NCBI GenBank assembly: GCA_944346885.1
Contig: CALVMR010000028.1
Coordinates: 1 to 39,716 of the forward strand
Direction: 5' to 3'
DNA length: 39,716 bases
DNA from: an uncultured Clostridia bacterium
Lineage (GTDB): Bacteria; Bacillota; Clostridia; Christensenellales; Borkfalkiaceae
The translations under genes and the position numbers were made by a program. This document shows positions 31,083 to 39,716 of the stretch, piece after piece; within the stretch, counting starts at the first letter, position 1, and every line of letters begins with the position of its first letter. The notes below the pieces were generated by a model. The model searched no databases, had not been told where the DNA came from, and worked only from the letters and a program-made list of their open reading frames with translations.

Positions 31083-31907
31083 TTACGCTATATCAAAGTA
31101 GCCTTTTGCAACCGCTTTCCGCAGGGCAGCGGCTTTTTGCGGCTCGTCTGCTTTGTATTGCATATCTAAACGGACGATAATATTTTCAAGTTTATCGTTT
31201 GTTACCATTCGCCCGTTCAGTTGGCAATGCTTGATGAACTCCCATAGCTGCCCCTTGACGGGTTCCTTTACGCCGAATTCGTCCATGATTTCGGCATAGC
31301 TGCGCCGCGGGCTGCTTTGTTCGTTCTTACATTCATTATCATCGTGTTGTGTAGTGTTGTGTAATGTTATTTCATTTGTGGTATAAATCTCGGAATAATC
31401 GGGGTTATTCTCGGATTTATCGGGGTTTTTCTCGGAATAATTCAGGTTATTGGTGCGTTTATAAAAGGTAGCAAGCTCGCCTTCATCGTCGTCGGATAAA
31501 AGCCAATATTTGCCCCTTGCCTCTGCTACGCTCTTTTTTCGTCCGCGCATAGCGCAAACGTAATTGCGTTGTATCTCTCTTGCAGTCAGCACATTAACCG
31601 ATCTGAACAAGTTTGTATCGAACATTGACCGATTCAGTAAGTATTCTACTGTCTGCCGAACTATGTTTTGATTTATCCCTAATTCATCGGATAAAACATA
31701 GTAAAAATCCTCGGTATCATTGAAATCCTCATCATCATCTATCTTCCAATAATACCCGTTTTTGCCGTATACTTTGCAGAGTAAATAAATATACAGCGTT
31801 AACCCGTCCGAGCCGAACCGTGAGCGAATAAGCCGCGCGTTTCGGTTTTCGAAAAACCCCGTATCGAAAGGGAAGTACCCTAATCCCTTTTTAGCGGGGC
31901 GCGCCAT
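31083..31907 (-). CDS. Replication initiator-like protein with DUF4373 (Lin1244/Lin1753-type) N-terminus
   Basis: 274 residues. The N-terminus MARPAKKGLGYFPFDTGFFE, then RLIRSRFGSDGLTLYIYLLCKVYGKNGYYW, is the DUF4373 pattern found in phage and element replication proteins related to DnaD. It is followed by a winged-helix-like part (IDDDEDFNDTEDFYYVLSDELGINQNIVRQTVEYLLNRSMF), a polar linker with repeated NPD-YSE (about 155-185), and a C-terminal helical part with EFIKHCQLNGRMVTNDKLENIIVRLDMQY that resembles the DnaD tail. The gene ends beside the GCGGTGAG cluster, its probable target region. GGGAGG lies 11 bases before the ATG. No helicase or primase accompanies it, so host DnaB/DnaI would be borrowed. 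Confidence 0.82.
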   Translation of the reverse strand: MARPAKKGLGYFPFDTGFFENRNARLIRSRFGSDGLTLYIYLLCKVYGKNGYYWKIDDDEDFNDTEDFYYVLSDELGINQNIVRQTVEYLLNRSMFDTNLFRSVNVLTAREIQRNYVCAMRGRKKSVAEARGKYWLLSDDDEGELATFYKRTNNLNYSEKNPDKSENNPDYSEIYTTNEITLHNTTQHDDNECKNEQSSPRRSYAEIMDEFGVKEPVKGQLWEFIKHCQLNGRMVTNDKLENIIVRLDMQYKADEPQKAAALRKAVAKGYFDIA

Positions 31908-32069
31908 TTTGTTTGAATCCTCCCGAAAGTTATTTGTGTGCGCAGGGGGCGCAAGATACGCCCGCTGCGCCGCTTTTGCGTTACGGCAAGCAACTTTCCA
32001 AGATGTTCAATTTTGCGGCATTACGGGCTGATTTTGCGGCTATACGCCGCCCTGCGGTTTTTCGCCGCC

Positions 32070-32092
32070 TTCGAATCCAGCTACCCCAGCCA
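32070..32092 (+). repeat. Right attachment site (attR), duplicate of the tRNA-Gln 3' end
   Basis: An exact 23-bp copy of 27338-27360, including the CCA. It marks the far border of the element. Confidence 0.93.
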
Positions 32093-32098
32093 AATTTC

Positions 32099-32138
32099 GG
32101 CACTTTTTAGCGAAAAAAACGCTAAAAGGTGCCTTTTT
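32099..32138 (+). terminator. Probable original terminator of tRNA-Gln, displaced by the element
   Basis: GGCACTTTTTAGCG (32099-32112), seven A as loop, CGCTAAAAGGTGCC (32120-32133), then five T. The 14-bp stem has one G-U pair. It lies 6 bases after attR, the position expected directly downstream of the tRNA before integration. Confidence 0.85.
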
Positions 32139-32142
32139 GTCT

Positions 32143-32397
32143 AGTTAAGTACCATCGGCTCGGTGGTACTTGACTTTATGAAGTTGTAAAGATCTTCTTC
32201 CGTCGAAAAGTACGGGGGGAGGTAAATAGCGCGGCTTTCAGCTTGAAAAAATAAAAATTCCGAAAAAGTACACTTTTTCGGAAACGAAAAAAAACGACAA
32301 AAAAGGATAGCGTTCGACTAAGTTATCGTTTATATTATACCTCTTTCTACCAAAAAATGTCAATACCTTCTTTCCGAAAAAGTGTACATTCTTGGAA
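32143..32397. promoter_or_regulatory. Regulatory region before the giant gene: hairpin, two related dyads, orphan leftward promoter
   Basis: AGTTAAGTACCA (32143-32154) pairs with TGGTACTTGACT (32164-32175). Two similar dyads, TTCCGAAAAAGT (32258-32269) with ACTTTTTCGGAA (32272-32283 approximately), and TTCCGAAAAAGTGTAC...TTGGAA (32372-32397), flank a minus-strand promoter TTGACA (32363-32358), 18 bases, TATAAT (32339-32334). No gene follows that promoter leftward before attR. A plus-strand promoter for the giant gene was not clear; TATATTATAC at 32331 is a candidate -10. No coding region is seen in 32093-32427. Confidence 0.55.
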
Positions 32398-32427
32398 AGC
32401 CGTGTTTGACAAAATAGGAGGGTGGGC

Positions 32428-35400
32428 ATGCAAAAGACAAAAAGCAGATTGCTTGTTGTATTGGTGATCCTGTTTGTTCTTTGTCTGACGTTGTTTGCTG
32501 TTTTCACGGTTTTCGGAAATCAATCTGTTTTCGCCGCGGGAGAGCATTACGATCATCTGGACGGAACGTGGACGGAAGTGACTGCGGATATAGGAACGCT
32601 TGAAGGCAGTTCGGGCGAGGAAGAGCCTGTAAAGTATTATCTTAAAGATAACGTCACCTTAACGCAGGATCTGCAAGTCAATGGATATGTAGAACTTTGC
32701 TTAAACGGGCATATTTTGCGCGGAACGGGGGCTTCTTCGGTCATTATCGTGAACCAAGGGGCTCATTTTGTTTTGTGCGACTGCGACGAATCGGACGCAA
32801 ACGAATATTATATCGAACCGAGCACAAACAATTTTGTCCTCGGCTCCGCGAGTGGTTCGATGCCTTTTGGGCAGACGGGCGGAATTATCACGGGAGGCGG
32901 CGGCAATCCCGCCAACAATCAAAACGGCGGCGGCATTTACGTTTCTAGCGGCGCAACGTTTGATTTTAACGGCGGCGCGATCGCAGGCAACAGCATCGTC
33001 GGCGGCGGAGGCGGCATTTTCGGCGATAACAATTCCGTCATCAATATAAACGGCGGCGAACTTATCGGCAACAGGGCGATCAACGGCGGCGCGATCCGTT
33101 CCTGGGGCGTTGTCAACGTCACCTCGGCATCGATATCTTATAACAGAGCAGAGCCGCTCGAAGAAGCCCAAGCCGGCGGCGCGGGCGCGATCTCTATCGT
33201 AAACGGCACGCTGAATGTGGGAAGCAAAGCCACCGGGGCAGCCGAGGGCAGAGTGATAATAAACGCAAACTATGCAAAGATGCAGGGCGGAGCCATCTAT
33301 GTGGCTGGATCTGCAACTGCCAATTTGTTCGACGTTATGATTATGGGCAATGAATGCCCGAACGGCATCGGAGGCGTATATGCGGATATCAGTACCACCG
33401 TATCTGTTGCCGATATGCTCACCTTAACGGGAAATCGCGGCGCGGGCTCCGGGCAATACGGACCGTATCTTGGCAATCTGCAAGTTGCGTCGGGGAAGGT
33501 GAACGTCGCGGGCGCGCTGAGCAACGCGGAAATTTATGCCGCTGAGGGGACGACGTTTGTGGATTACGCCAAATATAACGGTGCGTATCCGGGCGAGTAT
33601 ATTTTTGCGGAAACGGATAACAACTGCGTATACCTCGACGGCGACAACGCGTTGGTCACGCAGCACGAGCAGGATCTGAACGCGCTTTATCCCGAAGGCG
33701 GGAACATAGGGGATCTGCCTTCCGGAAGATATTATCTGAGCGCGGATTTCAAGGGATATTTCAGTGTTCCCCAAGGCGCAGACGTAAAATTGTGCCTGAA
33801 CGGGCATAAGATCCAACCGGGTAGCATATCGGTAGGATCCATTTTATTCAACGAATATCTTACGGTCAATGGCAGTTTGGAGATATACGATTGCAACGGT
33901 TCAAGGAGCGAAAACGCTTATTACGTGTCCGATCAAGAGGATAGTGCAGCCGATCTCTATATTTTTGACGACGGCACGGATGAATGGGATACCGCATACG
34001 CCTCTGCCACGGAGAAAGGCGTGATCGAAGGCGGTGTGGTCAATGCCGCAATGCTGGTGTATGGTACGTTTTCGATGACAGGCGGCGCTGTTTCCGGGAA
34101 TAGCCTTACAGCAATAACGATCGACAGCGATGCCGAGTTTTACATGCGCAGCGGAAAAATCGTCGGCAATGCGGGGATAATAGGTGCAGTTTGTGTAAGC
34201 GGTTATTTTGAAATGAGCGGAGGAAGCATCGAAGATAACAGCCGCATAACTAGCGGGGCGATCTTGCTTCAAAATGATGGTTCCCGTGCCGTGATTTCGG
34301 GGGGCACTATACGCAACAATGAAAGTGTTGGGAACGATTCTGCCGGAGCGATAATGTTATTGAGCGGCGCTTCTTTGGAAATTTCGGGTGGAATTATAGA
34401 GAACAATAATAACGGCGAGACGGGCGGAATAGTTGCGGACGGCGGCTCTGTGACGCTCGGCGGCGGCACCATCCGTAACAATACGGGTAAACACGGCGGC
34501 GTATCGGTCATCAACGGCGGTACGCTGACGATGAACGGCGGCGAGATCACGGGCAACACCGCAACGGAAAGCGGCGGCGGCGTGTACGTCGGCGCGGGTG
34601 CGGCGTTTACATTTAACAGCGGCACTATTTCGGGCAACACAACGAGCGGCAAAGGCGGCGGTGTGTATGCGGAAAACGGTTCAACGTTCACCATGAGCGA
34701 CGGCACCGTTTCGGGCAACACAAGCGGCTACGGCGGCGGCGTGTATGCGGAAAACGGTTCAACGTTCACCATGAGCGACGGCACCATAACGGGCAATGCC
34801 GCGACGTCGTTCGGCGGCGGCGTTTACGGCGTCGGTACGATGACGGGCGGCGATATAACCGACAATACGGCGAATTGGGGCGGCGGCGTTTACATTGCCC
34901 CGAACGGCACTTTTGACATGCAGGCGGGCAATATCCACGGTAACAACGCCACCGGCAGAGGCGGCGGTGTGGTCGTGAAGGGCGGCGCGGTGTTCAACAT
35001 GACGGGCGGCACGCTGAGCGGCAATACGGCTGCGGACGAGGGCGGCGGCGTTTATCTGCGGGATGAAAGCGGCTCTCCCACGTTCACCCTTGACGGCGGC
35101 ACCATATCGGGGAACTCTTCGGCAGCGGTCGGCGGCGGTATCCGCGTTTCGGGCGGCGCGTTGAACATAATTTCCGGCTTTGTCACGGGGAACAGAGCGC
35201 GCGAAGGCGGCGGCGTCGATTCCCGTTACGGCACGCTGACGATGACCGGCGGCGACATAACCGGCAATACGGCGGAGACCAACGGCGCAGGCGTCCATAT
35301 TTATAATTCGACGTTTGAAATGACGGGCGGTTCGATAACGGGCAATAGCGGCCCCGCAGATTCAAAGCCTGTATTCTTTGACGGGCAGGGCGATCCGGCT

Positions 35401-38400
35401 ACTTTATCCATAAAACTCGGCGGCAGCGCGGTCATCGAAGAGAATATGGCGGGCGAGCAGGGGCATAATCTCGATCTCATCGTCCGCGACGGCCAGTGGG
35501 TGGTCGAAATCGTTTCCGCCTTTACGGAAGAGGCGCATATCGTGCTGGACAACTCCATGGCGGGAGAGGTCTTTACTTCCGGGTTCAATACATACAACGC
35601 AGACAGCGGGATCGATGCCAGTGAGATATTCGATTATACCGGATATGTTCTTTCAAGCCCGACGACAACGAAGATGCTCTTTACGGAAGACGGTGAATTG
35701 TGGCTTTTCAAGGGGCACTTCCATGACGATGATATAACGTTTGTGGGCACGGCGCTTACGGACGGGGAAAACAATCTGACGGAAAGCGGAGACTACTATC
35801 TGGCTTCGGATATCACGGGACATATTATCGTTGCCGACGGCATTTCGGTGCGCATTTGTTTGGACGGGTATGTGTTGCGTTCCGATAACACTACAGCCCT
35901 TATATCTTTGGGGGAAAACGCCTTTGTCACCATATGCGATTGTAATTATTCGGCGCAAACACATGCGTATTATGTAGACGCAGGCGGGCGGTTTGTGTTT
36001 GACGGCGGCGCGGAGAAAAAAGGCGATGTAAACGGCGGGCTTATCACGGGCATAGACGGCTCTTACGCGCTGGTTGTCTCTCGAAAAAGCGACGATATCG
36101 AATCTACGTTTACGATAGAATCGGGCACGATCGCAGGCAACGTGCTTGCCGCGAATAAAAGTTTTGTTTCCGCCGCCATAATCGAGTTGTTCGGCGGAAC
36201 CGTTACGGGCAATGTTTGTTATGACGGCAAGGCGCGGTTGTTTGACGCGCACCAAACCAGTTACATCGGCACGTATATAAAAGGCGATCCGGTCGTAAAG
36301 GATAATTTCGGTTATATCTATGATACTTGGGTTCCGAATAATCTGTTTATAGCAATCGGTCCGGAAGACAGGGTAGTCGGCGAGATCAGCGAGAATGCGG
36401 AACTGCACTATAACCCCGGATATGCTTCGGACAGCGGGCTCGGAACGCCCTGCGTGTACTATATGTCCCTTTCCGGATTGGACGATCCCGGCAAGGTCTT
36501 TTTCGCGGAACTTTACAGAAGTAACGAAGGCATGATAGATTATGAGGGATTTGACAATCTTGTCGTTGATGTTGACGAGCAATACGATTCGTTAAGTTTT
36601 GTACAGGTCCTGAGCGGGATCACGGCGGAGGACGCGGAAGTCGTGTACGACGGCGCCGCGCACGGCAGTGAAATCAAAGTCGTCGGCGTGCCCGAATATG
36701 TCGGTGTATTAGGTCGGGACTATTATATTACATATTCCTTAGATCCGGACGGCGAATATACGACAACGCTTGAAGCCACGGATGCGGGCGTTTATACGAT
36801 TTACTATTGTGTTAAGGATGGCAATACAGGTTGTTACAAACCATATTACGGCAGCGCGAAGTTGACGATCTTGCCGAAGGACATTACGGGCGCGGAGGTC
36901 ACGCTTGGCGACGCGCTTATCTACAACGGGCAGGAGCAGGCGCAGCAGGTTGCGGCTGTGACGGCGGACGGGTTTGCGGTCACGTTTGACGTGAGCGGGA
37001 ACACGGGCACAGACGTCGGAAATTATACGCTGACGGTAACGGCTAACGGCAACTTCATCGGCACGGCGACGAAGGAGTGGACGATTGCGCAGAAGGATAT
37101 CGCGGGCGCGGAGATCACGCTTGACGACGCGCTTACCTATAACGGGCAGGAGCAGACGCAGCAGGTTGCGACCGTGACGATAGACGGGCTTGCGGTGACG
37201 TACACGGTGAGCGAGAACACGGGTACGAACGCTGGAAATTATACGCTGACGGTAACGGCTAACGGCAACTTTACCGGCACGGCGACGAAGGATTGGACGA
37301 TCAGTCCGAAGGCTCTCGAAGAGGGTATGTTCTCCGTCACCGGCAGTTACACGTACAACGGGCAGGCGCAGAACGCGACATATACGTTCAGTGACAGCGC
37401 CGCGAACCTCACGGAAAGTGACTTCACGGCGGTGTTTGCGAACAACACCGACGCGGGCACGGCGACAGTGACGTTCACGGGTACGAAAAACTACACGGAT
37501 AGCGTTACGTTGGAGTGGACGATCGCGCAGAAACAACTTACGGATAATATGTTCGCCGTCACCGGCAGTTATACGTACAACGGGCAGGCACAGAACGCGA
37601 CATATACGTTCGGTGACAGCGCCGCGAACCTCACGGAAAATGACTTCACGGTGGCGTATGTGAACAACACCAACGCGGGCACGGCGCAGGTCACGTTCAC
37701 GGGCACGAAAAACTACACGGATAGCGTTACGTTGGAGTGGACGATCGTGCAGAAAGATATCACGGGAGCGACGGTCACGCTTGGCGACGCGCTCATCTAT
37801 AACGGGCAAGAGCAGACGCAGCAGATCGCGGCCGTCACGGTGGACGGGCTTACGGTCACGTTTGACGTGAGCGGGAACACGGGCACGATTGTCGGCGATT
37901 ATACGCTGACCGCTATTGCGAACGGCAACTTCACGGGCAGCGTGGATCAAACCTTTACGGTGGCGAAGGCGAGCGCCGCCGTGGTATGGGGCGAAGAGAG
38001 CTATGTGTGGACGGGCAGCGCGCTTGCGGCACCCGAAGCGTATTATACGGACGTGAACGGCAATAATGTTCACCTCAACGCCGTTTGCGAGGGTACCTTC
38101 CTCGAACCGGGCGATTATTCGTTTACGGTCACGGGCAGCGACCCGAATTACACACTCACCAATACGCAGAAGTCGTACAACGTTGCGAAAGCCGATTACG
38201 ATATGAGCGGCGTCGCGTGGGATTACGACGGCGCGTTCCACGAGGACGGCACGCAGAAGGAAGTCACTCTTATCGGTCTGCCCGAAGGCGTGACGCCGAA
38301 TTATACGGGCAACACGGCGACGGCAGCGGGCGGCTATACCGCGAGCGTGACGTTTGCATACGATACCGCGCATTACAACGCGCCTTCGTTCAGCGATCTC

Positions 38401-39716
38401 GAATGGTCGATCGAAGGGCATGCGATGGAATACCATGCGGCGGCCGCGGCGACGTGTACGACGGACGGAAACCCCGAATACTGGCATTGCAGTATCTGCG
38501 GCAAAAATTACGGTGACGAGAACGGCTTGGCGCTCATCGAAAATATCGTTCTTGAAAAGACCGGGCATCAGATGACGCACCACGAGGCGGTTCCCGCGAC
38601 CTGCACGACGGCGGGCAACGTAGAGTATTGGACGTGTGCGCATGAAGCCGATACGGTCTACTATGCAGACGCGGAAGGCAGCAAAATCCTTGCGGATATC
38701 GTTGTGGCGGCAGCGGGGCACAAACTTACGCATTATGCGGCGGTAGAAGGTGGCTGCAAGGGCAACGGCAATATCGAATATTGGTACTGCTCCGCATGCG
38801 ATAAGTATTTTAAGGACGCGGCTTGCGCACAGGAGATCGAGCAAGCGGAAACGGTGGTTGCGGGCACGCAGCATACCCTCGTGTACCATGCGGAAATTCC
38901 CGCCACTTGCACGGCGGAAGGCACAAAGGAGCATTGGTCTTGCTCCGCTTGCAACAAAAACTTTGCGAATGCCGACGCTTCGACCGAGCTTTCCGATTTG
39001 AAGATCGAAAAAGCGGCGCATACGCTTGCGCACCACGAAGCGGTTGCAGCGACGTGTACGACGGACGGAAACCCCGAATACTGGCATTGCAGTGTCTGCG
39101 GCAAAAATTACAGCGACGAGAACGGCTTGGCGCTCATCGAAGATATCGTTCTTGAAAAGACGGGGCATCAGATGACGCACCACGAAGCGTTGGAGGCGAC
39201 CTGCACGACGGCGGGCAACGTAGAGTATTGGACGTGCGACCACGAAGACGGTACGGTCTATTACGCCGACGCGGAAGGCAGCAAGATCCTTGCGGATATC
39301 GTTGCAGCGGCAACGGGGCACAAACTTACGCATTATGCGGCGGTAGAAGGCGGCTGCAAGGGCAACGGCAATATCGAGTACTGGTACTGCTCCGCATGCG
39401 AATTGTACTTCAACGATCCCGCGTGCGGTGAAGAGAACGAGATCTCGCAGGCGGAAACGGTGGTTCGAGGAGGCAAGCATACCCTCGTGTATCATGCGGA
39501 AGAGGCTCCTAAGTTTTGCACGGAAAACGGAACGAAAGAGCATTGGTACTGTTCCGAGTGCGGGCGGAACTTCTCGGACGAAAACGGGAAGAACGAGCTT
39601 ACCGACCTTACGATCTTGGCAAAACACAACTTGACGCACCACGAGGCGGTCGCGGCGACTTGCACCGCGGCGGGCAACGTCGAGTATTGGAGCTGCTCGG
39701 TATGCGGCAAGTTCTT
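32428..39716 (+). CDS. Giant secreted repeat protein (adhesin-like), 3' end outside window
   Basis: Open from ATG 32428 (AGGAGG 5 bases upstream) to the window edge, at least 2429 residues. A signal peptide or anchor lies at 1-37 (LLVVLVILFVLCLTLFAVFTVF). Three blocks follow, each opened by a module with YYL, then [EKR][LI]CL[ND]G[HY] and then [CD]DCN/DCD (near residues 50, 435 and 1121). The first two blocks consist of short beta-helix coils with GG-x-I-x-GN and GGGVYV motifs (to about residue 980); the third is weaker. Residues about 1395-1998 are tandem MBG/YDG-like beta domains (YNGQEQTQQVA, YNGQAQNATYTF). From about 1998 to the edge are Cys-pair modules (EYWHCSVCGKNY type). Such architecture is typical of Gram-positive surface proteins; a cell-wall anchor should lie beyond the window. 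Attachment to mucus or glycans is plausible but unproven. Confidence 0.9.
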   Translation, partial: MQKTKSRLLVVLVILFVLCLTLFAVFTVFGNQSVFAAGEHYDHLDGTWTEVTADIGTLEGSSGEEEPVKYYLKDNVTLTQDLQVNGYVELCLNGHILRGTGASSVIIVNQGAHFVLCDCDESDANEYYIEPSTNNFVLGSASGSMPFGQTGGIITGGGGNPANNQNGGGIYVSSGATFDFNGGAIAGNSIVGGGGGIFGDNNSVININGGELIGNRAINGGAIRSWGVVNVTSASISYNRAEPLEEAQAGGAGAISIVNGTLNVGSKATGAAEGRVIINANYAKMQGGAIYVAGSATANLFDVMIMGNECPNGIGGVYADISTTVSVADMLTLTGNRGAGSGQYGPYLGNLQVASGKVNVAGALSNAEIYAAEGTTFVDYAKYNGAYPGEYIFAETDNNCVYLDGDNALVTQHEQDLNALYPEGGNIGDLPSGRYYLSADFKGYFSVPQGADVKLCLNGHKIQPGSISVGSILFNEYLTVNGSLEIYDCNGSRSENAYYVSDQEDSAADLYIFDDGTDEWDTAYASATEKGVIEGGVVNAAMLVYGTFSMTGGAVSGNSLTAITIDSDAEFYMRSGKIVGNAGIIGAVCVSGYFEMSGGSIEDNSRITSGAILLQNDGSRAVISGGTIRNNESVGNDSAGAIMLLSGASLEISGGIIENNNNGETGGIVADGGSVTLGGGTIRNNTGKHGGVSVINGGTLTMNGGEITGNTATESGGGVYVGAGAAFTFNSGTISGNTTSGKGGGVYAENGSTFTMSDGTVSGNTSGYGGGVYAENGSTFTMSDGTITGNAATSFGGGVYGVGTMTGGDITDNTANWGGGVYIAPNGTFDMQAGNIHGNNATGRGGGVVVKGGAVFNMTGGTLSGNTAADEGGGVYLRDESGSPTFTLDGGTISGNSSAAVGGGIRVSGGALNIISGFVTGNRAREGGGVDSRYGTLTMTGGDITGNTAETNGAGVHIYNSTFEMTGGSITGNSGPADSKPVFFDGQGDPATLSIKLGGSAVIEENMAGEQGHNLDLIVRDGQWVVEIVSAFTEEAHIVLDNSMAGEVFTSGFNTYNADSGIDASEIFDYTGYVLSSPTTTKMLFTEDGELWLFKGHFHDDDITFVGTALTDGENNLTESGDYYLASDITGHIIVADGISVRICLDGYVLRSDNTTALISLGENAFVTICDCNYSAQTHAYYVDAGGRFVFDGGAEKKGDVNGGLITGIDGSYALVVSRKSDDIESTFTIESGTIAGNVLAANKSFVSAAIIELFGGTVTGNVCYDGKARLFDAHQTSYIGTYIKGDPVVKDNFGYIYDTWVPNNLFIAIGPEDRVVGEISENAELHYNPGYASDSGLGTPCVYYMSLSGLDDPGKVFFAELYRSNEGMIDYEGFDNLVVDVDEQYDSLSFVQVLSGITAEDAEVVYDGAAHGSEIKVVGVPEYVGVLGRDYYITYSLDPDGEYTTTLEATDAGVYTIYYCVKDGNTGCYKPYYGSAKLTILPKDITGAEVTLGDALIYNGQEQAQQVAAVTADGFAVTFDVSGNTGTDVGNYTLTVTANGNFIGTATKEWTIAQKDIAGAEITLDDALTYNGQEQTQQVATVTIDGLAVTYTVSENTGTNAGNYTLTVTANGNFTGTATKDWTISPKALEEGMFSVTGSYTYNGQAQNATYTFSDSAANLTESDFTAVFANNTDAGTATVTFTGTKNYTDSVTLEWTIAQKQLTDNMFAVTGSYTYNGQAQNATYTFGDSAANLTENDFTVAYVNNTNAGTAQVTFTGTKNYTDSVTLEWTIVQKDITGATVTLGDALIYNGQEQTQQIAAVTVDGLTVTFDVSGNTGTIVGDYTLTAIANGNFTGSVDQTFTVAKASAAVVWGEESYVWTGSALAAPEAYYTDVNGNNVHLNAVCEGTFLEPGDYSFTVTGSDPNYTLTNTQKSYNVAKADYDMSGVAWDYDGAFHEDGTQKEVTLIGLPEGVTPNYTGNTATAAGGYTASVTFAYDTAHYNAPSFSDLEWSIEGHAMEYHAAAAATCTTDGNPEYWHCSICGKNYGDENGLALIENIVLEKTGHQMTHHEAVPATCTTAGNVEYWTCAHEADTVYYADAEGSKILADIVVAAAGHKLTHYAAVEGGCKGNGNIEYWYCSACDKYFKDAACAQEIEQAETVVAGTQHTLVYHAEIPATCTAEGTKEHWSCSACNKNFANADASTELSDLKIEKAAHTLAHHEAVAATCTTDGNPEYWHCSVCGKNYSDENGLALIEDIVLEKTGHQMTHHEALEATCTTAGNVEYWTCDHEDGTVYYADAEGSKILADIVAAATGHKLTHYAAVEGGCKGNGNIEYWYCSACELYFNDPACGEENEISQAETVVRGGKHTLVYHAEEAPKFCTENGTKEHWYCSECGRNFSDENGKNELTDLTILAKHNLTHHEAVAATCTAAGNVEYWSCSVCGKF
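38451..39716 (+). repeat. 600-bp tandem DNA repeat encoding four Cys-pair modules per unit
   Basis: Sequence from 38451 recurs at 39051 with an exact 600-base offset and few changes, and another unit starts near 39651. Each unit encodes 200 residues in four modules, in the order HCS-x-CGKNY, TCAHE/TCDHE, YCSAC and SCSACNKNF. High DNA identity implies recent duplication or gene conversion. Confidence 0.88.

Larger units (their letters stand above)
27338..32092. mobile_element. Integrative element of about 4.75 kb in tRNA-Gln
   Basis: Bounded by exact 23-bp copies of the tRNA 3' end, with a tyrosine recombinase next to the tRNA. Contents in map order: int, repeat protein, two small unknown genes, structured leader, repressor-operator region, XRE regulator (opposite strand), GCGGTGAG cluster and a DUF4373-type replication protein. 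The sequence just beyond the right copy (32099-32138) forms the kind of terminator expected directly after the tRNA, as if the element had pushed it away. No capsid, portal, terminase, relaxase or toxin genes are seen. It could be a phage satellite, a small replicating integrative element or a decayed prophage; all genes present look intact. Confidence 0.9.

Noticed and set aside
27338..32092. Self-targeting: a CRISPR spacer matching the integrated element
   Set aside because: Reading the spacers against the element by eye gave no match; a computed search would be needed to exclude partial matches.
32238..32507. 89-codon minus-strand frame as the product of the orphan promoter
   Set aside because: The frame starts at 32507, upstream of the predicted transcription start near 32327, so that promoter cannot express its beginning; composition is that of AT-rich non-coding DNA.
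36739..39642. 967-codon open frame on the minus strand opposite the giant gene
   Set aside because: It is antisense to a strongly supported repeat protein; its length comes from codon bias and the 3-multiple repeat period. The translation is Arg/Val-rich without domains, signal or ribosome binding site.

Overview
The window looks like a chromosomal segment of a fairly GC-rich Bacillota (Clostridia-type) bacterium, probably from the gut. The evidence is the SepF/YggS division genes, near-consensus TTGACA/TATAAT promoters, strong AGGAGG-type ribosome binding sites, Gram-positive style lipoprotein signals, a type II-A CRISPR-Cas locus and a long secreted repeat protein. Placement in Christensenellales or relatives is a guess from general flavour only.

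Layout. (1) 1-5553, plus strand: the end of a sugar-type ABC solute-binding protein, two related lipoprotein glycoside hydrolases of clan GH-A and an EamA-type permease; together they suggest glycan capture. (2) 5807-6918, minus: sepF and yggS behind a consensus promoter. (3) 7193-17689: branched-chain amino acid synthesis. leuC-leuD-unknown membrane protein-leuB run leftward from a promoter shared with a divergent lysR gene. A second leftward operon, ilvB-ilvN-ilvD-cimA, has its own TTGACA promoter. With cimA present, LeuCD and LeuB can serve the citramalate route to 2-oxobutyrate (isoleucine) as well as leucine synthesis; no leuA, ilvC or transaminase gene lies in the window.

(4) 17876-26445: a small acidic unknown protein, then a complete type II-A CRISPR-Cas locus read leftward. 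It consists of cas9 (1331 aa), cas1, cas2, csn2, a leader ending in ATTTGAG and an array of 30 repeats and 29 spacers. The tracrRNA is divergent from cas9, and its promoter overlaps the cas9 leader region. Three spacers are identical.

(5) 27286-32092: tRNA-Gln(CUG) carrying an integrated element of about 4.75 kb bounded by 23-bp copies of the tRNA 3' end. The element holds a tyrosine recombinase with a TTG start, a protein of ten 15-residue His-Arg-Glu repeats, two small unknown proteins, a structured leader RNA, an XRE repressor with two 18-bp operators, a cluster of GCGGTGAG motifs that may be an origin, and a DUF4373-type replication protein. The tRNA's probable original terminator is stranded beyond the far end of the element. 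No capsid, terminase or conjugation genes are visible, so it resembles a minimal satellite-like or replicating integrative element.

(6) 32428 to the end, plus: one open, very large secreted protein (more than 2429 residues, cut by the window edge). It has three beta-helix blocks rich in GG-x-I-x-GN repeats, then MBG/YDG-like beta repeats, then Cys-pair repeat modules arranged in 200-residue superrepeats.

All calls rest on reading the sequence and translated frames; no database search was run.
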